Source: Ningiella ruwaisensis (GTDB taxonomy: Bacteria; Pseudomonadota; Gammaproteobacteria; Enterobacterales; Alteromonadaceae). Taken from it: a DNA stretch of 64,000 nt. Both the position numbers and the translations under genes were made by a program. Shown here one piece after another: positions 18,379-26,248 of this stretch. The stretch lies in contig NZ_RAHT01000007.1 of the NCBI RefSeq assembly GCF_004798935.1, positions 169,999 to 233,998 on the forward strand. Direction: 5' to 3'. The notes below the pieces were generated by a model that had not been told where the DNA came from, ran no database searches, and saw only the letters and a program-made list of their open reading frames with translations. How positions within the stretch are numbered: the stretch's first letter is position 1; the number at the start of each line of letters is the position of its first letter.

Positions 18379-19595
18379 TAGTTGACCTCATTAGCGTTAA
18401 CTTGGGCTTTTACTGCTGACGAAGAATCGGATTCGCTCGGCGGTTCATCCAGGGTTCTAACGGGCATTCCATCATAAGGGTTTGAGACAGCCGACAGAAC
18501 AACATCATGGTTGCGTTCAAGCCCACCGCCAATGTAGACAAAATCCTCATCCGTGCGAACAACATCCACCTGATTTATCTGAATTTCAGAATTCTCATCA
18601 ACGGTCAACACCGTACCATCGAGTCTCAAAACAAAACGAGGAAGCTTTACGATGTCGTTCATCTGCACACCACTGATTTCAGCGCTAACAAATCGTCCAA
18701 ACTTAAGGGGGGTGAAGTCTGCGCTCGCGCCTGTTGAATCGTTCAATCGATACGGGTCTGTAACCTCAACTACACCATAAATCACGCGACGATTTTCATC
18801 CAGAACAGCCTCATCACGAACAAGGCGCCCTTCCCAAAAATGGCGTTTGCCGGCCACATCAGCACTTAAGGTCACGCGTGGTTGCTCTTCGCGCACGTTG
18901 CCAATAAAAGCCACATCATCATCAGTTAAAGGCAGGCGAACTTCAGCAACATCAGTCGCAAATACCTCACCAATTTGTCCACCCAATGGGATAAACTGGC
19001 CAAGATCAACATTTCGGGATTTAACTAAACCATCATAGGGAGCACGAATTTTTGTTCGTTCCAGATTTCGCTTAGCGCGCTGAAAATTAGCCTGAGCGGC
19101 CTTTAAATTGGCCTGTTCACGCGCAAGTTGTGGCTTTCTCAAACCTAATTCAGGTGGAGCGCCCGAATTAAAAGAGCTCCATTCCTTTTCCGCCACTCGG
19201 CCGCGCGCAATCTCTTCTTCAAGAGCGGCTTGAGCTCTTGCCAATTCAGCTTCTGCCAAGAGTAAATCTGTTTCATAATCAACTGCTTCTAATTCGACAA
19301 GAACATCGCCTTTGTTGAAAAAGCCACCTTCAATAAAATTATCCGCGATAGATACCACTTTTCCACTGACCTGTGTACTCAGCATAGTGCGATTTTTAGG
19401 TTGGACAGGACCTTGCGCATAAACTAAAAAGTCCACGTTGTTAAATTCGATGGGAGCCGCATCGACGAGGAATTTGGGAGTTTCAACTTCTTTTTTCTCA
19501 GGTTCAGGGCGCGACATTGCCATTACTATCGCCAAAACCACTGCACCGACTAAAATAAAAATCGGAACGCCTACTTTTTTTAAACCGCCTGCCAT
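18378..19595 (-). CDS. RND efflux periplasmic adaptor (membrane fusion protein, 405 aa)
   Basis: A membrane anchor (VPIFILVGAVVLAIVMAM) is followed by the HlyD-like fold. The first lipoyl half is GKVVSIADNFIEGGFFNKGD, an alpha-helical hairpin rich in Glu/Ala/Arg comes next (about residues 110-170), then the second lipoyl half (IRAPYDGLVKSRNVDLGQFI) and beta-barrel domains. It links the inner-membrane pump at 15196-18378 to an outer-membrane channel. ATG 19595 has AAGG 8 nt upstream; a TTG codon directly before it is ignored. It is the first gene of a two-gene operon. Confidence 0.93.
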   Translation of the reverse strand: MAGGLKKVGVPIFILVGAVVLAIVMAMSRPEPEKKEVETPKFLVDAAPIEFNNVDFLVYAQGPVQPKNRTMLSTQVSGKVVSIADNFIEGGFFNKGDVLVELEAVDYETDLLLAEAELARAQAALEEEIARGRVAEKEWSSFNSGAPPELGLRKPQLAREQANLKAAQANFQRAKRNLERTKIRAPYDGLVKSRNVDLGQFIPLGGQIGEVFATDVAEVRLPLTDDDVAFIGNVREEQPRVTLSADVAGKRHFWEGRLVRDEAVLDENRRVIYGVVEVTDPYRLNDSTGASADFTPLKFGRFVSAEISGVQMNDIVKLPRFVLRLDGTVLTVDENSEIQINQVDVVRTDEDFVYIGGGLERNHDVVLSAVSNPYDGMPVRTLDEPPSESDSSSAVKAQVNANEVN

Positions 19596-19807
19596 CAATC
19601 TTACCTTGAATTATATTTTTGCTTTAACGATATAGTATACAAGGCAAGCGATTAATTGGGTTAGTCTCTAATCGTAAACTTCTGCGACAAGAGCAACAAT
19701 TTTGTGTCTAAATGTAACAGAATGCCATATATCGACAATCAACTCAGATACTGACACCATTTAGTCCCTCCGAAGGATACAACTAACAAAGCAATGGTCT
19801 GGCTTTT

Positions 19808-20269
19808 TCAATATTTCACCAATGGCATCAACTGGGTTGAAGTTTTTACAGATCGCGTTGAAATTGAAGTACTAAAACGTGCAATGCCGGGTAATTTTGA
19901 TAGCTCTTTACGAAGCAAATCATCTAAACGCTGCATGTTAGTTGCAGCTATTTCGAGCAAGTAGTCAAAATCTCCGGTTACCGCATCACAACGCAGAATA
20001 TTAGGATGAGATGATACTGCTTTTTCAAAGGCTTCTGACTCATTAAAGTTAAGGACAACATGCACAAAGGCACGAATTTCAATACCTAAAGCCTGTGCAT
20101 TGAGCTCTGTGTGATAGCCATTAATAATGCCCTCACGCTCAAACATTTTTACACGATTCCAACAAGGCGTTTTTGATAAGCCTACTTCTTCAGCTAATTC
20201 GGAAAATGACACCCGAGCCGAGCGCTCTAGCCGCGTTAGCATTTCAATATCATTTTTAGTCAATTGCAT
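19808..20269 (-). CDS. Lrp/AsnC-family regulator, probable KynR-type (153 aa)
   Basis: An N-terminal winged helix (LTKNDIEMLTRLERSARVSF, then LAEEVGLSKTPCWNRVKMFE) is followed by the RAM/AsnC ligand domain (HVVLNFNESEAF, CDAVTGDFDYLLEIAATN). Length fits Lrp proteins (about 150-165 aa). ATG 20269 has AGGA 5 nt upstream; the longer frame from 20323 has no such support. It is transcribed divergently from kynA. In Pseudomonas and relatives an Lrp-type protein (KynR) next to kynurenine genes activates them in response to kynurenine, so the same role is inferred here. Confidence 0.88.
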   Translation of the reverse strand: MQLTKNDIEMLTRLERSARVSFSELAEEVGLSKTPCWNRVKMFEREGIINGYHTELNAQALGIEIRAFVHVVLNFNESEAFEKAVSSHPNILRCDAVTGDFDYLLEIAATNMQRLDDLLRKELSKLPGIARFSTSISTRSVKTSTQLMPLVKY

Positions 20270-20362
20270 AGTTGTCCTACTCACGTTTTTGCGACAATAC
20301 AGAACGTTGTTTATAAATAACATACTTTTTAAGAATGAACTCTCAATTTAATGAAAAAATGA

Positions 20363-20383
20363 CAAACATATTGCAACAATGTT
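20363..20383. promoter_or_regulatory. imperfect palindrome in the lrp-kynA divergent promoter region
   Basis: AAACATATTG and CAATGTTT form an inverted repeat (one 2-nt bulge) around CAA. It lies 94 nt from the Lrp-type start and 93 nt from kynA, the position expected for a KynR-like operator. The assignment is inferred from location only. Confidence 0.4.
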
Positions 20384-20475
20384 TTTAAAAAATCGCCGAT
20401 ACTATATGACTGTTTAATCAATAACACTATTTTCACAAATGTGATTCGTCTCGTCATTTTTAGGAGTTAGTCTGC

Positions 20476-21243
20476 ATGAAATCTGGTAAATCCCATAAAA
20501 CCTTAAGCAAACAGGAGTATTACGAGATGATTGAGTCGCCCGACATGCTCGATTATGGGGTTTATCTAAATTGCGACAAACTGTTAGCGTGTCAAAAGCC
20601 TTTAAATGGCCTTGCGACAAACGATGAACTGCAATTTCAAATTGTTCATCAAGTGGAAGAACTATGGATGAAGCTTATTGCGTTTACCCTTGTCGACATT
20701 ATGCAATACATGGAACAAAAGCAAAGTCATCGGGTGATCACGCTGTTTAAGCGCGTTCATCGTCTTCAACAAATGATGACAGATCAGCTCGCCATCCTTG
20801 AGACCATGTCTCCGAAAGAATATCAGCAAATTCGATTGCAGCTTGGTAACGGCAGTGGCCAAGAAAGTCCGGGCTTTCGTACTTTGCTTAAAATGCCACA
20901 AGATTTATGGACGCATTTTGTCAATGCCTATTTGGACGGTGGAAGTATCAGCATTGATAGTATTTACGACGAAGACTATAGCCATGACGAAAAATACGCA
21001 GTTGCTGAAGCGCTTATTGAGTTTGATGAGCTTTTTCAATTATTCAGATGGCGACATTTGTTCCTCATCCATCGTAGTATAGGACTGGGATCTGACTCCT
21101 TAAAAGGCCGGCCTGTAGACTTATTACAAAGTGGCGCGAGCAAGCGCTTTTTTCCAGCGCTATGGGAAATACGAAGTAAAATGACTAATCGCTGGGGAAG
21201 TGAATATGGCAAAGTGCGCCCTTCCATTAGTAAAGGGCATTGA
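20476..21243 (+). CDS. kynA: tryptophan 2,3-dioxygenase (255 aa)
   Basis: A heme enzyme that opens the indole ring of L-tryptophan to N-formylkynurenine, the first step of the kynurenine pathway. NDELQFQIVHQVEELWMKLI is the family motif with the distal His. SGQESPGFR and the later segment LFRWRHLFLIHRS match the C-terminal heme region, whose His is the likely proximal ligand. Length (255 aa) is slightly below the usual 265-285 aa. ATG 20476 is the only reasonable start. One base separates its TGA from the ATG of the kynureninase-like gene. Control by the divergent Lrp-type regulator is inferred. Confidence 0.92.
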   Translation: MKSGKSHKTLSKQEYYEMIESPDMLDYGVYLNCDKLLACQKPLNGLATNDELQFQIVHQVEELWMKLIAFTLVDIMQYMEQKQSHRVITLFKRVHRLQQMMTDQLAILETMSPKEYQQIRLQLGNGSGQESPGFRTLLKMPQDLWTHFVNAYLDGGSISIDSIYDEDYSHDEKYAVAEALIEFDELFQLFRWRHLFLIHRSIGLGSDSLKGRPVDLLQSGASKRFFPALWEIRSKMTNRWGSEYGKVRPSISKGH

Positions 21244-21244
21244 G

Positions 21245-22363
21245 ATGTCGCGCTACGCTCATTATTTTATCAAACCACAGGGGGTTTATGCACTCTCCCA
21301 CTCTGTCGGTCCAATGACGCTCGCAGCAAAAGAGGCGATTCAAAATCATTATATAAACCAATGGGAAGAACACGGTGGCGATGCATGGGCATACTGGCTA
21401 GAACAAATTTCTAAGTTCAATGTTCAACTAGCCAGCCTGCTAAATGTGCAAGCTGAAGAAATTTGTCCGCAACCCTCAGTATCACTTGGCTTTTCTTTGT
21501 GGCTAAGTGCGGCTCTAAAAGCCTTTAAATCAGACAAACCACGCACAATTTTAATGCACAAGTCTGCGTTTCCGTCGCTAGGCTTTGCCGTTCATGGCTT
21601 GTCTGAGACATACAATATCAAATGTGTATTTGTTGATGGCGATCCTAATAATCTAAGCGCATGGGAAAGTGCTTTAATAGCGCATAAGCCCTTTGCGTGT
21701 TTATTTACGCATGCGCATAGCAATACCGGCCACCTGTCGGATATTAAGATGCTTGTAGCGCTTGCAAGACAGCACAATACACTTATCGCGGTCGATATTG
21801 CGCAATCGGTTGGCATTATTCCTATCGACCTGAAAAGCTGGAAAGTCGATTGCGTTGTTGGTAGCTGTGTTAAGTGGCTAAGCGGTGGACCGGGTGCCGG
21901 ATTTATATGGTTGCCGAAAGAATCGATTAAACATTATTTGCCTGATCATGTCGCTTGGTTTTCGCACGAAAATCCCTTTGATTTTGATATTCAACACTTC
22001 AATTACCACCCTGATGCACGCCGGTTTTGGGGCGGCACACCGAATGTACAAAGTTACATAGCGGCTGCGGCATCTATTGAGTCGTTAGCAGAAATTGGCA
22101 TTGACACTTTGCGAAAATACAACCGCGAGTTAATAGCGCAGTTTCTTAGTAACTATCCTCATAAAATTCCTTCGCATTATCAGCAGAATAGCTATTCTGC
22201 AACCCTCTGCTTACCATTGCCTGCTAATCAGGCCGATAGAATCTTAAAGAAATTACAACAAGCAGATGTAAAGTTTGACGAAAGATATAGCACTATTCGT
22301 CTGTCTTTCAGCGCAATTAATACGCTTGATGATGTTGCACTTATTCAGGCCTGCACCAAATAA
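21245..22363 (+). CDS. kynureninase-like class V PLP enzyme (372 aa)
   Basis: A fold-type I PLP enzyme of the aminotransferase class V/kynureninase group. VDIAQSVGIIPIDLKSWKVD carries the PLP-binding Asp, and GSCVKWLSGGPGAGFIW the Schiff-base Lys in the context typical of kynureninase (KWLSGGPG). FWGGTPNVQSY is the usual C-domain substrate motif. It would cleave kynurenine to anthranilate and alanine. It is about 40 aa shorter than classical KynU, so kynureninase is likely but not certain. AAAGGG lies 7 nt before ATG 21245, and the gene is directly coupled to kynA. No formamidase gene is nearby. Confidence 0.82.
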   Translation: MSRYAHYFIKPQGVYALSHSVGPMTLAAKEAIQNHYINQWEEHGGDAWAYWLEQISKFNVQLASLLNVQAEEICPQPSVSLGFSLWLSAALKAFKSDKPRTILMHKSAFPSLGFAVHGLSETYNIKCVFVDGDPNNLSAWESALIAHKPFACLFTHAHSNTGHLSDIKMLVALARQHNTLIAVDIAQSVGIIPIDLKSWKVDCVVGSCVKWLSGGPGAGFIWLPKESIKHYLPDHVAWFSHENPFDFDIQHFNYHPDARRFWGGTPNVQSYIAAAASIESLAEIGIDTLRKYNRELIAQFLSNYPHKIPSHYQQNSYSATLCLPLPANQADRILKKLQQADVKFDERYSTIRLSFSAINTLDDVALIQACTK

Positions 22364-22487
22364 TGACCATGTTGTAAAAAATCGCAAAAGTGATTAATAA
22401 AGCATCACCTACGCCTGCCGATACGATATTACCCAGTGCCGATGATTTAGTAATATTTTGAGGACGTGCAACGTATTTTTTCCATTT
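22341..22487 (-). pseudogene. possible remnant of a small membrane protein gene, no start codon
   Basis: Read leftward, 48 codons are open from an upstream TAG to TAA at 22343-22341. The product would contain SSALGNIVSAGVGDALLITF and then a hydrophobic stretch (AIFYNMVII), with coding-like codon use. There is no ATG, GTG or TTG in the frame, and the 3' end overlaps the end of the kynureninase gene. This fits a decayed gene, but chance cannot be excluded. Confidence 0.2.
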
Positions 22488-22645
22488 CTATTTTCTTAGT
22501 TCGCGTAACTTTATTGACGGGCTGTAATCGTGAGCAAGAAAGACAGGCTTTCACTGTTCTAAATGCCAACTGGCTTAATTTTTATCCTCTGTTTCATTTT
22601 TGTTGTTTCTATCTTTTCTATTACGCAATTGAAGCGGAGCATTGA
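22466..22645 (+). CDS. small lipoprotein-like ORF upstream of the histidine kinase (59 aa)
   Basis: From GTG 22466 a 59-codon frame begins with Gln-Arg, a hydrophobic run, and the lipobox LLTGC at residues 16-20, so it resembles a lipoprotein signal peptide. The rest (FTVLNANWLNFYPLFHF, then CCFYLFYYAIEAEH) is aromatic and unlike a mature lipoprotein, and could be the out-of-frame tail of a truncated gene. GAGG is only 2 nt before GTG, a poor spacing. Its TGA is one base before the preferred GTG start of the kinase, so it could be a leader, a remnant or a real small lipoprotein. I do not recognise it. Confidence 0.35.
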   Translation: MQRIFSISIFLVRVTLLTGCNREQERQAFTVLNANWLNFYPLFHFCCFYLFYYAIEAEH

Positions 22646-22646
22646 C

Positions 22647-24794
22647 GTGCAACATAACTTTATCAAGTTGCGACTTTTGCCAAAAATAATGCTCCCTTTT
22701 GCCTTATTGTTAGCCCTGCTTACCCACAGTACCGCTTCAATATTGCTCAATATATTCGCGCAAAAGCAAATGGAAGCGGCACAATCAAGCATTAAACAAT
22801 CAGCAAGTCAGGTTGCAATGCTGTTTGACAAGGATACCAACGAAGAAGATTTGTCGCGTATTGTAACAATAGTTGCGCTTGCCGATAATGTTGAAAGAGC
22901 GCTTATCGTTGAACCGCAAAGCGATAGCATATTAGCATCCAGTCAGTTTAAATTTACTGATCTTGTAATATCTGACTTATCAGCAAACGCGGCAAGTGCG
23001 TATTCAATCGTTAAAAACAGTGGATGGCCTCAGTTTAGTCCCATCAAAAACCAAAGTTTTGCCTTTGCCTATCCAATCGCTGCCCTTCGTAAAAGTAAAA
23101 TCTCTACCTTGGACTTTATATTACTGGTTGAATTTAACACTTACGATATAGATAAGCAGTTCGCAGAATACCGCAATAAGACGATTGTTATCTCAGTTTT
23201 GTTTTTTTGTTTATTAGTGTCAGCCCTTTATGCTCTGATATCCTGGTGCGTCAAACAACCATTGGACGTATTTAAACGGTACATCAAAAACGAAAGCGTA
23301 AAAAATACACATACACCGATTAGTTTGAACACAAGCGACGAGTTTGAAGATATCGCTAATGCCTATAACGAAATGTTAGTAGCAGAGCAAAAAAGCTTAC
23401 AGGCAGCTGAGGAAGCCAAACAGCGGGCTGAAGATCTGGCAACCAAGAAGTCACAGTTTTTAGCGAACATGAGCCACGAATTGAGAACGCCCATTAATGG
23501 CATATTAGGATTAGCGCAGTTATGCGAACGTACCAATGTGAAGGAAGACTTGCATCGCTATCTGAATCAATTAACACACTCTTCAAATTTATTACTGTCT
23601 GTCGTTAATGACATACTGGATTTTTCACGCTTAGACGAAGACCGAACTCAACTGCATTATGAAAAAACGCCCTTAAGCTCCATTGTCAGAAGCGTGAGCA
23701 ATTTAGTTCAGGTGATGGCTGATGAAAAAATGCTGAGTTTTAAAGTAGATGTTGCTCCCACGTGTCCATTTGAAGTGACGGTCGATCAAAAACGGCTTCA
23801 GCGTATCTTAATAAATCTGCTTAATAACGCTGTAAAATTTACGTCGAGCGGATCAATTTCATTTTCGCTTTCTTACGCATGGCCTGAAGACCTCAATAAC
23901 GCCAAGGGAGAATTAATCTGCCGCGTAGAAGATACAGGCATTGGTATTAGTGAAAAACATCTACCTACTCTTTTCGACCCCTTCGAGCAAGCCGACACCT
24001 CAATTTCCCGAAACTACGGAGGAAGTGGTTTGGGGCTAGCGATCTGTAAAGAACTGGTAGCGCTAATGGGTGGAGATATAACGGTCCACTCCAAATTAGC
24101 TCAAGGCAGTTGTTTTACCGTAAGACTGCCTTGTAAAGGCATTCGTTTAAAAGACAGTCTCAAGAATGAAGGTTCATTAAACAAGATCCCGCATTTAATT
24201 TTTGATGAAGCCAATCATCCTCGCGCCAAACACTTTTGCGATACACTTAGTATGCTCTCAAACACATCAAATACAGTTTCGCTTAACGATATCACTCAGA
24301 CACACTGTAAAGCACCTTATGTATTAGACGAAGTCGCTGTACTTGAATATCTCATTCAAGCTGCATGTTGCAAACAAATAAAAAGCGACGAAACACTTGA
24401 TGCGACACAGCAGGCTCATGCTGCTAAAATACTTTTAGTTGAAGATAACGAAATAAATGCCATCGTGGCAAAAACAATGCTTGAAGAGCAACGATTTACA
24501 GTGCTTGTAACTGCAAATGGTGAAGAGGCGGTAAAAGCAGCCAAACAGCGCAAATTTGACGCCATTTTAATGGACATTCAAATGCCCGTAATGGATGGTT
24601 ACGAGGCGACCCGACAAATACGAAAGCTTGATAAGCACATTCCCATTATCGCTCTGAGTGCTAACGTAATGGAAGAAGACCGGCAGCGCGCTATGGCCGC
24701 CGGAATGAATGACTATCTGCATAAACCGATTGTAAGAGAAAAGCTGAATTTGACGTTAAATAAATATATAAACCACTTTGAAAAAGCAAATTAA
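22647..24794 (+). CDS. hybrid sensor histidine kinase/response regulator (715 aa)
   Basis: Domains in order: cytoplasmic N-terminus, TM1 (about residues 16-37), a periplasmic sensor of about 140 residues, TM2 (about 180-200), HAMP, DHp domain with SHELRTP (His277), HATPase with N-box LINLLNNAVKF, G1 DTGIG and G2 YGGSGLGLAI, a spacer of about 95 residues, and a C-terminal receiver with ILMDIQMPVMDG (Asp643). It is a BarA-like phosphorelay kinase without an Hpt domain, so a separate Hpt protein is expected. GTG 22647 has GGAG 7 nt upstream. ATG 22563 would add 28 residues and an extra hydrophobic helix and has no ribosome-binding site. The signal is unknown. Confidence 0.9.
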   Translation: MQHNFIKLRLLPKIMLPFALLLALLTHSTASILLNIFAQKQMEAAQSSIKQSASQVAMLFDKDTNEEDLSRIVTIVALADNVERALIVEPQSDSILASSQFKFTDLVISDLSANAASAYSIVKNSGWPQFSPIKNQSFAFAYPIAALRKSKISTLDFILLVEFNTYDIDKQFAEYRNKTIVISVLFFCLLVSALYALISWCVKQPLDVFKRYIKNESVKNTHTPISLNTSDEFEDIANAYNEMLVAEQKSLQAAEEAKQRAEDLATKKSQFLANMSHELRTPINGILGLAQLCERTNVKEDLHRYLNQLTHSSNLLLSVVNDILDFSRLDEDRTQLHYEKTPLSSIVRSVSNLVQVMADEKMLSFKVDVAPTCPFEVTVDQKRLQRILINLLNNAVKFTSSGSISFSLSYAWPEDLNNAKGELICRVEDTGIGISEKHLPTLFDPFEQADTSISRNYGGSGLGLAICKELVALMGGDITVHSKLAQGSCFTVRLPCKGIRLKDSLKNEGSLNKIPHLIFDEANHPRAKHFCDTLSMLSNTSNTVSLNDITQTHCKAPYVLDEVAVLEYLIQAACCKQIKSDETLDATQQAHAAKILLVEDNEINAIVAKTMLEEQRFTVLVTANGEEAVKAAKQRKFDAILMDIQMPVMDGYEATRQIRKLDKHIPIIALSANVMEEDRQRAMAAGMNDYLHKPIVREKLNLTLNKYINHFEKAN

Positions 24795-24796
24795 TT

Positions 24797-24821
24797 TGTT
24801 TACTTATTTAATAAGCAAACA
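24797..24821. other. AT-rich hairpin just after the histidine kinase gene
   Basis: TGTTTACTTATT and AATAAGCAAACA are inverted copies with one A-C mismatch, separated by a single T. There is no T run, so it is only a weak candidate terminator. Confidence 0.3.
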
Positions 24822-24890
24822 CAATAATTTACCTATATAGCATATTCTTAACAGTTTTGGACACGTAGACACCTTACGCTATGACCTAAG

Positions 24891-24994
24891 CTTGAATTCT
24901 AAGCTTCAATCCTAGCCTTCAATCCTAAGTTTCAATCCTAAGTTTCAATCCTAAGTTTCAATCCTAAGTTTCAATCCTAAGTTTCAATAATAAT
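24891..24994. repeat. 13-bp tandem repeat array (about eight units)
   Basis: The unit TTTCAATCCTAAG occurs in four identical consecutive copies (24930-24981), preceded by three diverged copies starting at 24891, 24904 and 24917 and followed by a partial one (24982-24994). The period is not a multiple of three. The array covers the last codons and stop of the leftward GNAT-C39 gene: the stop TAG lies in a repeat unit. It seems to have grown from the 3' end of that gene into the spacer. Confidence 0.9.
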
Positions 24995-26236
24995 GCACGA
25001 TCTCAGCTTTTGTTTACCATAGGTAGATAAGCTAAGAAAATCGTCAATAGCAATGGGGATATGCTGGAAATCCATCGGATTATCATCATGCTCCAAATCA
25101 GGGTCATGAATGTACAAGCAGCTGTCATCAATGTGCGTGATACATACCCAATGCGGAATTTTTTTACCATCAAATTGATAGGTACTGATTAAGCAAATAA
25201 TCGCCTTATTTGAATCCAGTGCGCCTTTTAATGCATTGATATCTAAATCGCTGTAAACAATCTCGATACCGCGGGCATGAGCTTTACTGACAAACTGCTG
25301 ATGTACGGTTTGAAGCAAGGCTTTTTTATGCGCTGTTCGCACACCGTCAATGAATGGGACTTGCTGGGTATTTATGATCACTTTTGCCTTGGCACTATAT
25401 TGCATAGCGGCAAGCGCCAAGCCAATTGGATGCGTTCCGCCGTGCCCGGAGGTCATATAGATGCTTGTGGCTTGTCGCCAGATATCCAGCTCGGTCTCTT
25501 GCGATAAGGCAATACCAAAACCTAAGGCCCTAAGCGACATCATTAAAGATGCACACCCACAGGTAAATGGTGTAGTTTGTTGATACCAAGGGAAGTCAGG
25601 CAAGCTTGCTAGCGAATGCGCCTGTTTAATGGCTTTTTGCATGCGGATCGCATCGGCGCCATCTTCATAATAAGCGCTGTAAGTACCAAAACGCTTATAA
25701 CCCAATTTTTCATAAAGCGCGATTGCGTTTGTATTGTTAGTCGCGACTTCTAAACGCATGAATAGTCGTTCGCTGGCGAGCGCGCGCTCCTCTGCATCTA
25801 AAACGAGTTTTTTGGCAAGGCCCAAACCCCGCGCATGCTCATCAACAGCAATAGAATACAAGCGAGCGCTGCGCGAGCCTTTTCTCATAATAATGAGTGC
25901 ATAAGCCAGTAAATTGGATGCAGGCTTGTCGTTTGCTGACTCAAGTGCGCCTGTTTCTTTTTTTACGAGCGCTGTATGGGCGACAGCTTTCTCCGCAACA
26001 GCTTTCTCTGCGACAATCAAAAAGGCATTCTGCGCATTGACCCAGTGCCTGAAACGGCGTTTACTTAACCTGTCGTTACTAAAACAAGCATTTTCCAGGT
26101 GAAGCAAGGCATCAATATCGTCGATCGATGCCAAGCGAATATGGGGAATAGAAGTATTAAGCTCTACGTTGGGTGAAGTTTTATCTTCAGACGTCATTTT
26201 AAATTGTGTTTGCATACTTTTTTTAGCCGCCATCAT
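24977..26236 (-). CDS. GNAT acetyltransferase fused to a C39-like peptidase domain (419 aa)
   Basis: Residues about 32-202 are a RimI-like GNAT domain; LYSIAVDEHARGLGLAKKL holds the acetyl-CoA motif RGLGLA, and NNTNAIALYEKLGYKRFG is motif B. Residues about 215-415 are a papain-like C39-type domain: FTCGCASL with the presumed nucleophile Cys226, PHWVCI with His362, and YIHDP with Asp378. A small internal duplication AEKAV-AEKAV (residues 76-85) comes from a 15-bp repeat. The gene lies 12 nt downstream of a RimK-type ligase gene. Such pairs have been described among predicted peptide-ligase systems; the substrate is unknown. The stop codon lies in the 13-bp repeat array. Confidence 0.85.
   Translation of the reverse strand: MMAAKKSMQTQFKMTSEDKTSPNVELNTSIPHIRLASIDDIDALLHLENACFSNDRLSKRRFRHWVNAQNAFLIVAEKAVAEKAVAHTALVKKETGALESANDKPASNLLAYALIIMRKGSRSARLYSIAVDEHARGLGLAKKLVLDAEERALASERLFMRLEVATNNTNAIALYEKLGYKRFGTYSAYYEDGADAIRMQKAIKQAHSLASLPDFPWYQQTTPFTCGCASLMMSLRALGFGIALSQETELDIWRQATSIYMTSGHGGTHPIGLALAAMQYSAKAKVIINTQQVPFIDGVRTAHKKALLQTVHQQFVSKAHARGIEIVYSDLDINALKGALDSNKAIICLISTYQFDGKKIPHWVCITHIDDSCLYIHDPDLEHDDNPMDFQHIPIAIDDFLSLSTYGKQKLRSCIIIET
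25980..26009. repeat. 15-bp in-frame duplication inside the GNAT domain
   Basis: GCGACAGCTTTCTCC and GCAACAGCTTTCTCT follow each other directly, differing at two positions. They encode the repeated AEKAV in a loop between the first strands of the acetyltransferase domain. Confidence 0.75.
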
Positions 26237-26248
26237 TGACGAACAACC

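Noticed and set aside
15196..19595. RND pair as a heavy-metal (CzcA-type) pump
   Set aside because: The permease N-terminus and VVDDAIIMGE motif fit the HAE1-like subgroup; no CzcC-like gene or metal-site evidence was seen.
24891..24994. Repeat array considered as a CRISPR
   Set aside because: Units are contiguous 13-bp repeats without spacers and no cas gene is present.
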